From Bolinopsis microptera (Eukaryota; Ctenophora; Tentaculata; Lobata; Bolinopsidae), in contig NW_026971776.1 of NCBI RefSeq assembly GCF_026151205.1, positions 1 through 64,000 on the forward strand: a DNA stretch of 64,000 bases, in the 5' to 3' direction. Below are positions 1 through 10,397 of the stretch, piece by piece. The position numbers and the translations under genes were made by a program. The notes under the pieces are model-generated. The model was not told the origin of the DNA. It was given only the letters and a program-made list of their open reading frames with translations, and ran no database searches. The first letter of the stretch is position 1. Each line of letters begins with the position of its first letter.

Positions 1-1200
1 GGAAATTTTTAAACAAATCTATTACATTTATTGTAAGATACAGTAAACGTGTGTAAAGGTGAGCACTAATTCAGCAGCCAGCTACGTGGACCACTGGTAG
101 CACTGTTCTCCAGTGATTCTGGAGAACTATTCTGGAGAACTGTTCTGGAGAATTACTAGAACCTGTTGAAGGCTGCTGTTAGAGATCGGTTTCATCTCAG
201 TGGACTAAATGCAGGTTAGTCCAGATGAAAACCTTATTGAAAACCCTACCTCTCTCTCTCTACCTCTCTAATAGTCTGTTCAAATACATGTAACCATACC
301 TCAACAAGGATCTGCAGGTATATTTGGAAACATAATACGTAACAGGAACAATATACAATATATAATACAATATATAATACAGCTCCCACGGTAATGGTGC
401 TGGGGAGAATTACAGCGGAGGGAGAATATTTCTGTCATGGTGGCACCTTACCCTTCTGTCATGGTGGCACCTTACCTTACTGTCATGGTGGCACCCTACC
501 TTTCTGTCAAGCTGAGTAATCACACCTTACAAGCTTACCTATCATATTATTACTACCTTACATATTATTATACTGGTATTACACCAGGTCCCCAGATTCA
601 TTCATACTTATAACAATATAGAACTGTATAATATAGAATACTGTCACACACACACATTACAGCGCGAGCTTTACATAAAGGTCAGGTTAGTGAGTTCCTC
701 TGTGTAACTAGCACAGGTCGTCACCATGGTAACTACAGTAACTAGCACACGCACATAATGGAACTAGTGACAAGAAGCTAACTTTTACTGGTCATGTAGT
801 AAGTACGGGGGATGCTGTCACTTCATAATCTAGGTCATCACCATGGTAACTTAAGTTTAGACAGACACATTGTCTACATCACCATGGTAACTTAAGTTTA
901 GACAGACACATTGTCGTTCTGTCGGAAACTGCATTAAACTAATAATAATAACTGTTCTGGAAAATAACTCATATCTGTTCAACAGACTTCACTCTTTTCA
1001 TAATTTCATTTCAATCTGTGTACAATGAAGTATTCACATGAAAACTATATTCGGCTCAAAATACACATCCAGTAGATTATGTACACAGTAAAATGTGTAA
1101 GGATACTATTACTCTATTACACGCATAGTTCAACATGCAGAATAGCTGTTTTTTCAGATTTTGACACGATTTTAAACTTACTCTGTGTTACTTGCTCCTG
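1..1200. other. No clear gene; short duplications
   Basis: I see no convincing exon here. The stretch holds short local duplications: a TTCTGGAGAAC motif repeated about three times near 117-152, a CTGTCATGGTGGCACC unit repeated three times near 433-505, and a roughly 40-bp unit beginning ATCACCATGGTAAC repeated at about 837-876 and 878-915. The CCATGGTAAC motif recurs again near 724. Confidence 0.5.
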
Positions 1201-1201
1201 T

Positions 1202-1327
1202 GGGGTGGTTCACATATTACGTAATCAGCCGAGGGGGAGAGGGGGGGGTTTCCATAGTTACACTACCAGTTACCATAGTTAGGGGTGGTTCACATATTAC
1301 GTAATCAGCCGAGGGGGAGAGGGGTTT
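1202..1327. repeat. Direct duplication bracketing a GGTAAC-type spacer
   Basis: A roughly 40-bp block beginning GGTTCACATATTACGTAA and ending in a GAGGGGGAGAGGGG run occurs at about 1205-1247 and 1286-1327. Between the copies lie two CCATAGTTA/CCAGTTACC-like units. It is one of several places where a GTAAC-type tandem unit is bracketed by direct repeats. Confidence 0.6.
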
Positions 1328-1415
1328 CCAAATGATTACGCTAGTGTAATTTAACACAGTTGTATACTGTATACTGTATACTAACAGGCACCACATCATG
1401 ACATAACGTGTAGTA

Positions 1416-1598
1416 AGCGAGTGTGAAAGTAGGCGTGGTATGTTATGTACTGTCATAACTAAAGGTCCCACTATCATTGGTCTGTCAGAGCTGGATATTC
1501 CCAATATTACAAAGGAGCAAAGAGAATTACTGCACATTTGCACAAGTCCTTGCACACGCGCATATCTAGTCAGTGATCATAATATTCTTCTAGACTAA
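1416..1598 (+). CDS. Possible terminal exon of an unknown gene
   Basis: From about 1416 a + frame stays open for roughly 60 codons and ends at TAA 1596-1598. The second half looks protein-like (a stretch reading GPTIIGLSELDIP, then a CTSPCTR cysteine pair). No ATG-initiated gene or clear upstream exon could be found, and I do not recognise a family. A longer open frame lies on the opposite strand (1217-1555), but it runs through the duplicated G-rich block and has a less protein-like composition. This may be the 3' exon of a gene that begins before the window, or a chance open frame. Confidence 0.25.
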   Translation, partial: SECESRRGMLCTVITKGPTIIGLSELDIPNITKEQRELLHICTSPCTRAYLVSDHNILLD

Positions 1599-1673
1599 AT
1601 TGTAGATGTAAGGATATAGATATAATAGATATAGATAATATTATATAGATTATAGATTATAGATTTATAAGAT

Positions 1674-1908
1674 TTATACTGACAAGATTAATTATACTGA
1701 CAAGATTTATACTATACTGACAAGATTTATACTGAAAATATTTATACCGACAAGATTTATACTGAAAAGATTTATACTGACAAGATTTATACTGACAAGA
1801 TTTATACTGACAAGATTTATACTGACAAGATTTATACTGACAAGATTTATACTGACAAGATTTATACTGACAAGATTTATACTGACAAGATTTATACTGA
1901 CAAGACTC
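1674..1908. repeat. Minisatellite, 15-bp unit TTATACTGACAAGAT
   Basis: About fifteen tandem copies of a 15-bp unit; the first few are diverged and the later ones nearly identical. Because the unit is a multiple of three, frames stay open through it on the minus strand. Those frames encode only the repeat (QYKSC and INLVS) and should not be taken as genes. Confidence 0.95.
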
Positions 1909-2142
1909 GTTCTGAGGCATAATATTATATAATAATTTACAATGTTCCTTCTGTTTTGTTTATTTAGCGCAAAGTGTGAGCTTCTGACTAAAGTCCCCAA
2001 CTTTATAAGGTTAAATTAAACTGTTCAAGTTTAAGTTTCCGAGAGGCACACTCTCCACTTTCATGAGCAGTTCATTAAACCTATTCACATTTGTTTAGAC
2101 ACGATTACACACACTGAGACAGTACACAGTGTGCTCACACAC

Positions 2143-2780
2143 TAACATGTTAATAGCCACATTATACCAGTAGTGAGACTTCCTGCTGCCATTACCATTA
2201 CCAGGTAACCAGGTAACCAGGTAACCAGGTAACCAGGTACCTGGTTACCTGGTTACCTGGTACCTGGTAACCTGGTAACCTGGTACCTGGTAACCTGGTA
2301 ACCTGGTACCTGGTAACCTGGTAACCTGGTAACCTGGTAACCTAGTACCTGGTAACCTGGTAACCTGGTAACCTGGTACCTGGTAACCTGGTAACCTGGT
2401 TACCTGGTAACCTGGTAACCTGGTTACCTGGTAACCTGGTTACCTGGTAACCTGGTAACCTGGTAACCTGGTAACCTGGTTACCTGGTAACCTGGTAACC
2501 TGGTAACCTGGTACCTGGTAACCTGGTAACCTGGTAACCTGGTAACCTGGTACCTGGTAACCTGGTAACCTGGTAACCTGGTAACCTGGTACCTGGTAAC
2601 CTGGTAACCTGGTAACCTGGTAACCTGGTAACCTGGTAACCTGGTAACCTGATAACCTGGTAACCTGGTAACCTGATAACCTGGTAACCTGGTACCTGGT
2701 AACCAGGTAACCTGATAACCTGGTAACCACACAGTAACATGTTAATAGCCACATTATATAACCAGTAGTGAGACTGCCAT
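2143..2780. repeat. GGTAACCT minisatellite bracketed by direct repeats
   Basis: The core (about 2203-2730) is a tandem array of the 8-bp unit GGTAACCT with frequent GGTACCT and GGTTACCT variants. The array starts in the CCAGGTAA orientation and flips at about 2239-2242 to CCTGGTTA, which gives a local inverted repeat. Both sides carry the same roughly 40-bp sequence containing TAACATGTTAATAGCCACAT and ending CCAGTAGTGAGACT (about 2143-2180 and 2734-2775). So the array together with one flank appears duplicated. Confidence 0.93.
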
Positions 2781-3458
2781 TACAATCTCAACCTTCAGGA
2801 AATTCAATTGCCCACATTTCATAATATATTCAATGCTAATAATGAAGTAACATGTTTTGATAAATTTGCTATTATATAATACCATGTTATAGCCACATAA
2901 ATTAATAATTTCATGGTGTGGGCCCAGGCCGGGTTCGGTGGAACATTCTATTAACAAATTGTGGGGACCACCTCCCTCATCCAAAGTATTAAATTTAGAA
3001 AAGAATTACGATTGACAACAATTCAATTGTCCACATATCTTAATATTATGCAAATAATGAAGTAACATGTTTTGATAAATCTCATCATATAATACCATGT
3101 TAATGTTAACCTCTACTTAAATGAATAACTTGGGGTCACCTCCTCCACAGTAATTACGGCCAACAACGCAATTCTTTCAGTATTGAATTATTTAACAAAT
3201 TACCACAAATTCATAACTTGTAACATTATTTACTGTAGCACATAATACAATGGCACTCTGCGCAATGTGCTTACATTACACCACAAAATGTCATGTTATA
3301 CACAGCACAACACAAAGGGAGAATGGTAAAGTGGTGTGGGCTGTAGTTTTAGGTATAATAGGGACCACACCTGCCTCAAGTATAAGCAGTAATACTACAC
3401 TGTATTATAAGACTAGAACAGTGTGTCAAACGCTCCCGGTTAGTACAATGTGTCATTG
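2781..3458. other. No gene seen; local duplication
   Basis: AT-rich sequence with a second-order duplication. A block beginning GAAGTAACATGTTTTGATAA occurs near 2844 and again near 3059, each followed by TAATACCATGTTA. An 88-codon + frame at 3250-3516 runs into the next minisatellite and resembles no protein I know. Confidence 0.5.
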
Positions 3459-3675
3459 TGTCAGAGTTAGAGGTGCTCTGTTTAAACCCTCCTTCAGTAT
3501 TACTGGAACCAGGTAACCAGGTAACCAGGTAACCAGGTAACCAGGTAACCAGGTAACCAGGTAACCAGGTAACCAGGTGACCAGGTGACCAGGTAACTAG
3601 GTAACCAGGTGTCATGGAGTCAGAGTTAGAGGTGCTCTGTTTAAACCCTCCTTCAGTGTCACAGTTATTGGAACC
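3459..3675. repeat. CCAGGTAA minisatellite bracketed by direct repeats
   Basis: About twelve copies of CCAGGTAA (with CCAGGTGA variants) at about 3508-3611. The array is flanked on the left (about 3459-3502) and right (about 3613-3656) by the same block, GTCAGAGTTAGAGGTGCTCT followed by GTTTAAACCCTCCTTCAGT. The arrangement matches the array at 2143-2780 in opposite orientation. Confidence 0.93.
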
Positions 3676-3951
3676 CATTTAAGAAAGTTATAATGTAATA
3701 TGTTAATACATGAGATTATTAGATGCGTGACTAAATAACATATAGATTATATTATGTTCTCTGCAGGTCACTTTGTGAAGTGTCGGTAAGAAAATGGTAG
3801 TTTGACAGTGACAATTTAAACCCCTTAAAAGTGTTGTCAAATGACCCCTTCCCCACACAGTGTGCCCGCAGCCTGGGCACACTGTGCACCAGTGATCTGT
3901 GATTATGGGTGAATAAGTTTATTAGGATTACTAAACACATTAAACACCTAC

Positions 3952-4041
3952 CTCATCCCACTTCATCATTCGCTTCCATTGTAGCAGGTGCGGCTTGATC
4001 ACCGGAACTGGGATCTTCGACTTGTAATCACCCCTTGGCAT
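3952..4041 (-). CDS. Possible first coding exon of an unknown minus-strand gene
   Basis: Reading the minus strand from ATG at 4041, thirty codons run without a stop and end exactly at a good splice donor (GAG|GTAGGTG, exon end 3952, phase 0). The peptide starts MPRGDYKSKIPVPVIK, has HLLQWKRMM in the middle and ends KWDE. It is basic and looks like real protein. I do not recognise the family, and I could not locate the next exon between here and the start of the window, where minisatellites dominate. The call rests on one ATG-to-donor exon with plausible composition. Confidence 0.35.
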
Positions 4042-4479
4042 GACGTTTCTTCTTTATTAGTACACGACTAGTACCATCCCTAAAATATGTTAACATTTCA
4101 GCAAAATGCCAAATTTACAGGAATATTGTGACATGAGATTTTGAAGTGCTTGACAGTCAACCCCTCTAACTAGTGTCGCCTCCCACTACTATTGGAAATG
4201 AGAACACAATTAACTGGGAGCTTTTACTTCCCCGCTAATTTGTACATTTACATTTTACAAGTCGTCTATTGTTGGAGAAATCCACCAGGATTCCCAATTT
4301 ACCAGGACAATTATCCTGAATTTCTGTTCTCTATGTTAATGTAGGGATCATTATTTAAAAATCTTCCTCCTTTTGGCACAATTTGTTTGAGTTCATAAGA
4401 TTTACCTGTGGAACAAAATCATTTGTGCAGTTATGAGTCAGAGCTGAGGGCAATTTAAGGCAATCATACATGTTCAAAG

Positions 4480-5309
4480 TATGAATCAGAGGTACTTGAT
4501 CAGATTGGCCTTGAAAATAAAATCTGCTTGGACTGCCGGATACATATTGATAGATTATTCTACTTCAGCATAGTGATAGATCTACAAAAGAAGCTATTTC
4601 GATCATATGGTCTGCTTCGAAAACTATTATAGAATTTGACAGTTGGAGGGATCCTGGTTGATACTTTATTTGGATTTGGAATTTATGTAGATCCAGAATT
4701 TCTTGGAGATAAAAGCGTCGTCAGAGTTTTGTCAATACTGAGTTTAATTTTTTTCGTTCATCATAGTATTAAAGTATACAACATTTCTGTTTATAAGACT
4801 CAGAGTCAGTGGCGTAACGAAGGGCCCTGCTGACCCCGCTGTGCAGGGGGGCGCCGTCTTAGGGGGGCGCCAAAGCGTCGTTTGAATGTGGGACAATTTC
4901 GAAAACTTAACTAAAGTACTAGCAAAACTGCGCGTTTTGCTCTAGATACACACTTTTTTAGAGATTTTACCGGCGTATTCTCTAATATCACCTAATTTGT
5001 TCAATTTTAGGGAGGGGCACCAAAAGGGGAAGGGGCACCAACAGGGGGCGCCTTTTCGGCAGGGGGGCGCCAACAGGCAACGTTACGCCACTGCTCAGAG
5101 TTTGTCTCTTTAGCCGTAATTCTCCATTTTTCCTTATCTTGCAGGACACAATCACATTCAGAGTCATACCAGGAGGGCTGGAACTGAGATTTAATGGTCT
5201 TTTCAGGGATCTACCAGTCACAGGTTGCATCAAAATATACTCTAAATCGACTCCAGGCGAGAAAAGGGTCATTACATTTAAATATGATTCCCCAACAACT
5301 CAGAATTGA
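4480..5309 (+). CDS. Unknown multi-exon gene, 3' part; MITE in its last intron
   Basis: Three compatible + exons: about 4480-4572 (start uncertain; contains KICLDCRIHIDRLF), 4633-4773 (contains GGILVDTLFGFGIYVDPEF, then a hydrophobic SILSLIFFV) and 5145-5309 (contains FRVIPGGLELRFNGLF and PGEKRVITFKYD, stop TGA 5307-5309). The junctions are ATA|GTGATA to TTATAG|AAT and AAA|GTATAC to TTGCAG|GAC, both phase 0. The first intron is only about 60 bp. The second is about 370 bp but would be about 76 bp without the transposon at 4807-5093 and its duplicated target. Upstream exons and the start codon were not found. I do not recognise the product; the middle exon may be membrane-associated. The in-frame TAG at 4630-4632 is bypassed only if the short intron is real, so a pseudogene is the alternative. 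Confidence 0.45.
4807..5093. mobile_element. hAT-type MITE, full copy with 8-bp target duplication
   Basis: The element begins CAGTGGCGTAACG and ends CGTTACGCCACTG, a perfect 13-bp terminal inverted repeat. The 8 bases on each side are identical (CTCAGAGT at 4799-4806 and 5094-5101). An 8-bp duplication with CAGTGGCG-like ends is what hAT-superfamily elements leave. Inside are G/C-rich blocks such as GGGGGGCGCC and no transposase, so it is non-autonomous. Related copies lie at 51171-51346 (5' truncated) and 58490-58784 (opposite orientation). Confidence 0.9.
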
Positions 5310-6250
5310 AGCCCAGATAATAACCTTATATTTATAGATAAAAACCTTAATTCTAAGCTGCTTTAAATACTTGGTGTAAGACATATTTTTATTGGTAATT
5401 CAAACTTAACGTGGTGAAAGATATAGCTGCGTGCAATAAAAGTTGAGTCCATTTATATCATGGGCATGCAGTGCTACCACATAAAGGTATTTAATCTTTT
5501 AATCTTTTAAATCACTTCTGTTGGTTTTATTCTGTTGAATAATCATAATAATTATTATTATATATTTGGTCTTAACGTCAATGGTAAATGTTATACAAAA
5601 GTGGTCAGACATGAACATTTTGTTTTGATCTAATACTTTAAAACTCTTAGCAAGGTTCTCAAGGTTCTCAATGTTCTCAATATGACACAATACTTAAAGT
5701 GTTGCCAAACTAATGAGTAGGGGAGTTAATAAGCTGGGAATACCCAATGTCTTCGTGAAAATTTTTACAAAATTAGATTAAATGGCAAGATGACTGATCG
5801 TCAGGCTAGTTTACGATAGCCAAGTTAAAATCCCCTACTAATATGTGCCTTTGACTGTAATTCAAAAACAGTCAAAGTATAGTATCTGGTTACCAGATAA
5901 AAATAAGATAAAATAAAATGTTCCGGACAGTATACAATAATTTCAGCAATGGTAATTGTCTAGCTGTAAAGATACACACCCTCGAAAAATGAATAAACCA
6001 ATTCAATAGATTAAATGCTATGAAAATGGTGAAGATTTTAAAAAACTGGGGTTACCAGATCAGGTGTAAGCTAATTTTATAAAAAAAACATAAATAAGGC
6101 AATTAATCCTATTCAAGAAAAAGACAAGAATATAAATGAGTGCTACAACGAATTAGTTAATCATTAATAGCAAAACCAGCCGCTTTGACATCGGCAATTT
6201 TTATTTTTATTATTGATATAAGAATAAGCAGGATAAACATATTTTACCTC
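5310..6250. other. No feature recognised
   Basis: AT-rich non-coding sequence. The largest open frame (63 codons, minus, 5499-5690) is low-complexity and lacks splice or family support. I see no repeat structure beyond short A/T runs. Confidence 0.4.
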
Positions 6251-6479
6251 ATTTAATGAATTTCATTTCGTGGTTTAAATTTTTTTGAAGTAAGGTGCGG
6301 CCCTTTTTTCAAATAGGACTTGAGACCAAATATTCGAATTAAGAAGTAGCGCGCACTAAGTAACAGGTTAGTCCATTAACAATTAATAATGAACAACATC
6401 GTCAATCTGCAATCATGTATAAGGTAAAAATTGACCACTGTTAATGATCTGGCCCGGCGCGCGCTACTTCGTAGCTCGT

Positions 6480-7115
6480 GCCGTCGGGCCATTTCGAGAA
6501 GAAAGCGGCGCGCGCTACTTCGAAGAAATTTAGACGAGTAACATCCGTCAAGGTAAAAATAATTCGTTTACTTTACACATTTACGTGCAAATGTTGAAAG
6601 ACGTCTGACGTCGTTTGATTCATGTTACGTATCCCAAATATTTTCGCGCGCGAAAAATGGCATGCAACGTATGTCAAGACGTCGTCGATTTGATGTTTGA
6701 CGCGCGGCGCGCATTATAATGCTTGCTTCGTTTTTATTCACGATTTCAATCCTTTGCAGTTCGGTGAGACATAGTGTTGCATGTCGCTAATCTACCGAAG
6801 TGGTTGCGAGAAAAATTATTTGATGCGCGGCGCGGCCCATTAGTGCATAGTGCTCCAAGCTTCGTTTCGAAATTGCAAAACTTAAACCGTTATACAAACT
6901 AGGCAATTTTTTATTTGCAGCAAATGTCTAGCATTGAAATAAAATTGAAATAGTTTATTGCTTGCGTCATTGCATTATCTAGGTTGCTATATAATCTGTT
7001 CACAAGGCCGGGGGCTGAAACCAAGTTTTCAATCAAACGCTGTCATTAGTAGTTAACGGATGTTACTCGTCTAAATTTCTTCGAAGTAGCGCACGCCGCT
7101 TTCTTCTCGAAATGT
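6480..7115. mobile_element. Small inverted-repeat element with CG-rich ends
   Basis: Roughly 65-bp inverted ends. The left arm (about 6484-6552) contains TTCGAGAAGAAAGCGGCGCG, then CTACTTCGAAGAAATTTAGA and CGAGTAACATCCGT. The right arm (about 7050-7115) is its reverse complement. The interior is AT-rich with isolated GCGCGC runs and no coding frame. Further GCGCGCTACTTC motifs occur just outside, near 6347 and 6456, so the real element may be larger. Probably a MITE; the target duplication is unclear. Confidence 0.6.
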
Positions 7116-7479
7116 TGCCCGAGGCAATTATTATGAAGCACTAGCAGCGCGCGCGCCGGGCTAGTTTATTAACAACAAACAAATTTGTAGCTATAGCCAT
7201 TGTTACTGGGCGGCGCTCAGCCTGTCATTCCGCCGAATAGCCTGGGTAAGCTGGGGTCCCCACTGCCGTTTTCGAGCGTGCTAAATCACTCTACAGTCGA
7301 TCTTCGAGATTGTTCTAAAAGGGTCCCCGACAGTTGAAACTAACTTCAATCGATGTATTTTCGGACGCCGATTCCGAATCACCCCCCATGACATAGGGTT
7401 AAAATGTTCCCCTGATGAGATATTGGCGAAAAACTGTCTCGATCACGTGATATGACCGTATAAGGAATTTAGTCAAATT

Positions 7480-7570
7480 TCTCAATAGGGTTAGGGTTTC
7501 AGCATATGCTTTTGTTAAGGATTGGGTTAGGGTTAGGGTTGGGATCAGATTACAGGGTTAGGGTTTCGAA
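7480..7570. repeat. Short interstitial TTAGGG-like tract
   Basis: Several TTAGGG or GGGTTAGGG words occur within about 90 bp, the longest being GGGTTAGGGTTAGGGTTGGG near 7525-7544. It is far too short and too degenerate to be a telomere, and it sits inside transposon-derived sequence. Confidence 0.6.
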
Positions 7571-7652
7571 TAGTCGTTCAGGACCAGCTAGAGAAGGGGT
7601 TGAAAAAGTCACGTGACAGTCGAGTGTAGAGTGATTAATCATCATATTCATC

Positions 7653-8594
7653 CTGCCGTTTTCTCAGAAAAGGAGTAAGTCCATATTTGCCATTTCGAGA
7701 TATTGCGACTTTTGCGTTTATGGTTTTTTCTCCGCTTACTTTTTGCGTAAGATCGAAAGTAAACACGTTGAGTTATCAATAATTAGTCAAATTTTAATTT
7801 GTCAAAAAAATTAAAGCTTTGAGCCGTCCATAAGTTTAGATATAACCATTTTTATGCCAAATAATCGAGCTTATTTTTCATACTGGATGGACTTACTGCC
7901 TTTTCTGAGAAAACTTGGACTTACTTCCTTTTCTGAGAAAAATCTCTGTTCAATATTTTTCTGAGAAGGAAGTAAGTCCAAGCTTTTTACTAAACTTTTG
8001 AGGTTTGGATCTATGTATTTTGGATTATATTGTAAAATATAAACAATTAGGTAAATTTAAATTGCCCTATATCATATAATAAATGTTTTTGAATAATAGT
8101 ATGCCCTTATTTAGGCCAACTCGCCAATTTTGAAAGATTTCAGTGCATTAAATGATATCTTATCGATATTTTGATGAAAATAAACTTTATCTAAAAGATA
8201 TACCTAAACTAAACATTCTCTGCGATTATAACAGCTCAATAACTGCTCCAATGTTTATGTTTTGCGACTAAAATACATCCGGCGTTTTTGAAAATCGGCC
8301 ACCAAATTTTTGTTGAGGCCTTAATGAACATTTTTATCACTTAAGTAAAGTTGAAATGTAATTATACATCGATTCTGAAAATTTCAAGCGAAAATATCAA
8401 TCGGCAGTAAAGTTATGTTCTTTTTGGGAAATCGCTTTCTAAAATTCCGCTTTTAGCATGCTTTTATAGGAAGTAAGTCCAGCTACTTCTTCCTATCACA
8501 GATAATTTATCTCAGAAAAGGCAGTAAGTCCACGGAATTACTTCCTTATCTCAGAAGATTTTCAAGATTTTCTCAGAAAAGGCAGTAAGTCCAA
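7653..8594. mobile_element. CTGCCG-type MITE, right end missing
   Basis: Starts CTGCCGTTTTCTCAGAAAAG and matches the complete copy at 18891-20042 nearly base for base for about 940 bp. It then breaks off after GGCAGTAAGTCCA and joins a piece of another repeat family (ACGGCTTACGAATTG). The family's hallmark is many internal copies, in both orientations, of the terminal motif CAGAAAAGGCAGTAAGTCC. No transposase is encoded. Confidence 0.85.
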
Positions 8595-8827
8595 TATTTT
8601 CACGGCTTACGAATTGAAATAAAGCTTATTGAAAAGCGAGCGACCGATTTCATTCTCGGTATCAATTTGCATTTGCGGACGGTTCCTCAAATTAATATCA
8701 GTTTCTTTTGTTTGGAAAAGAGAGACACTGGCAGCGGTTCACTCTACCCATGATTATGGGCTTTGGTCAAATATCATCTCTTTTTGATTATAATTTCAGA
8801 ATAATTTACACAGTCGAAATTTCATTA

Positions 8828-9558
8828 ATACATACATGTTACATACATGTTACATGGTAAGGTCTCCTCCTAGTCGTTGGAGTGGCCTGCATCACACACA
8901 TCGCGTTGGCGGCGTAACATATGTCTCCACTGTACTCGGTTGATAGCCAAAGCTTCTGTTGTGTCGTTGTCGATGTTTACAAAACACCTGTAAACTTAGC
9001 AGCATCTTCGAGTACGCAGGACTTCCAGTTCTTACGGGGTCTGCCCGTTGACCTCTTTCCATAATTTGGCTTCCAGTTCAACAGAAACCTCGGTAGTCTA
9101 GAGTCTGGCATTCTAACTACATGTCCATACCAACGTAGCCTGGCAGCACTGATAAAAGTCTCAACTGACTTGATGCCAGCCCTCCTAAGAAGTTCGTCGT
9201 TGGTCACATGAAAGAACCATTTAATCCTAAGGATCCTTCTCAAGGAGGTTTGATGGAAAACCTCGAAGCGTTTCATCTGCTTTTTGGTGGTGTTCCAGAC
9301 TTCAGCTCCATACAACAAGATGGTGAGGACAGCAGCCCTATAGATCCTGATCTTGGTTGGAGTCTTTATAGTTCTGCTATTCCAAATATTCCAGAGCTGA
9401 TGAAAGGCGCCATTAGCCTTCTGGATACGGACATCCAGGTCTCTGTTGATTGTCCCATTCCCACTGATAGTTGCACCCAGGTAGACAAAGTTGCTAACCT
9501 GCTCGACGGGTTCACCCTCAACCGACAGCTCAATACAATCATCCTTGATGAAAGGATG
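8828..9558 (-). mobile_element. 5'-truncated non-LTR retrotransposon
   Basis: A minus-strand fragment whose 3' end, at the left, finishes in a short ATGTAACAT-type tandem tail (about 8830-8855). It carries only the end of a reverse-transcriptase ORF and about 120 bp of 3' UTR. The host repeat reads through on both sides, so the insertion limits are clear to within a few bases. Truncation from the 5' end with a simple-repeat tail is typical of RTE/CR1-like LINEs. Confidence 0.75.
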
Positions 9559-9582
9559 AGGAGGTAATTTTAACGATTTCAA
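8977..9582 (-). pseudogene. C-terminal reverse-transcriptase fragment (LINE ORF2 tail)
   Basis: About 190 codons remain, with no internal stop, of the thumb and C-terminal region that follows the reverse-transcriptase catalytic core in RTE/CR1-like LINE proteins. Recognisable signatures in order are FVYLGATISGNG, YRAAVLTILLYGAEVW, LRRILRIKW and LRWYGHVVRM, ending in a basic GKRSTGRPRKNW segment. The catalytic FADD box and endonuclease are absent, so it cannot be functional alone. The first dozen or so codons from the ATG at 9582 come from the flanking repeat, not the retroelement. The intact frame suggests a fairly recent insertion. Confidence 0.85.
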
Positions 9583-10397
9583 AATTTTACCTTTGAAAAC
9601 TTTTCCTTGTGTTTAGGTAGGCATATCTGTCGATAACAGACTGAATATGGCACTTTTTACTCATTCAAGTTGGCATTAAATTCATATATAATGGCCCTCT
9701 AAATATCGTGGGAAAGCAGAATATATTCGAAATCACGAATGAGCAAAATTCTCACCTTTCGCACATGCAAACTTTGAGCGGACGCGCATACAATATTGAA
9801 TCACTGTAAATTTTTGCATAGTAGTATTTTATATATAGTTTGATAAGCATGCGGAGTTTCAGAAGATTTCAATAAGAACTTGGATCACAACGGGACTCCA
9901 AAGTTGATATAAATCGTGAAAATAACAATTTTCAGTGATTTTAGCTATTTTAAATCAATTTGGGCGTGTCCCCACGTGTGTAACTTTTCGATTTTCAACT
10001 TTAAAACCAGCCTATAACACAATTTAGACCTTTAGGAAGCAAAATTGAGCTCCACAACCCAACAGATGGCCCAACACCAGAGAATACTAATTCACAACTT
10101 TTGTGTTTTTATAAAATTATTCTTCAAAAAATTACTAACTTCAATAGCGAATATCTTTATGAAGGAGTACGGTAGGAAACTTTTCCGGAAGATTTTCAGA
10201 ATGCTTGAACAATTATCTAAGGTGAAAATGTCCTCAGATTTTGAATAAAATTACTTTTTAATGGTGTAAAATCGATTCGAAAAGTTGTTATTTTGTCAAA
10301 AATCAAGTTTTAAAAACTCTTAAATTGATGACGTCATCAAGTGATGATGATGACGATAAATTATTTTTCGATATAATGTAAATTAAAGTATAAACAA

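Larger units (their letters stand above)
8595..10397. mobile_element. Diverged copy of the inverted-repeat family body, interrupted by a retroelement
   Basis: The left part (about 8600-8770) is half of the 0.5-kb MITE seen at 11744-12253. It continues as the same body sequence found at 12254-13297, 14350-15375 and 15940-16980 (recognisable by GGGCGTGTCCCCACGTGTG and AGCTCCACAACCCA). Between about 8828 and 9558 the body is interrupted by a truncated non-LTR retrotransposon. The rightmost part stops where the palindromic element at 10398 begins. This is the most diverged of the four copies. Confidence 0.75.

Noticed and set aside
2424-2754. Minus frames encoding VTRLPGYQ repeats
   Set aside because: Translation of the GGTAACCT array.
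9208-9567. 119-codon + frame
   Set aside because: Antisense of the reverse-transcriptase fragment, which has clear family motifs on the minus strand.
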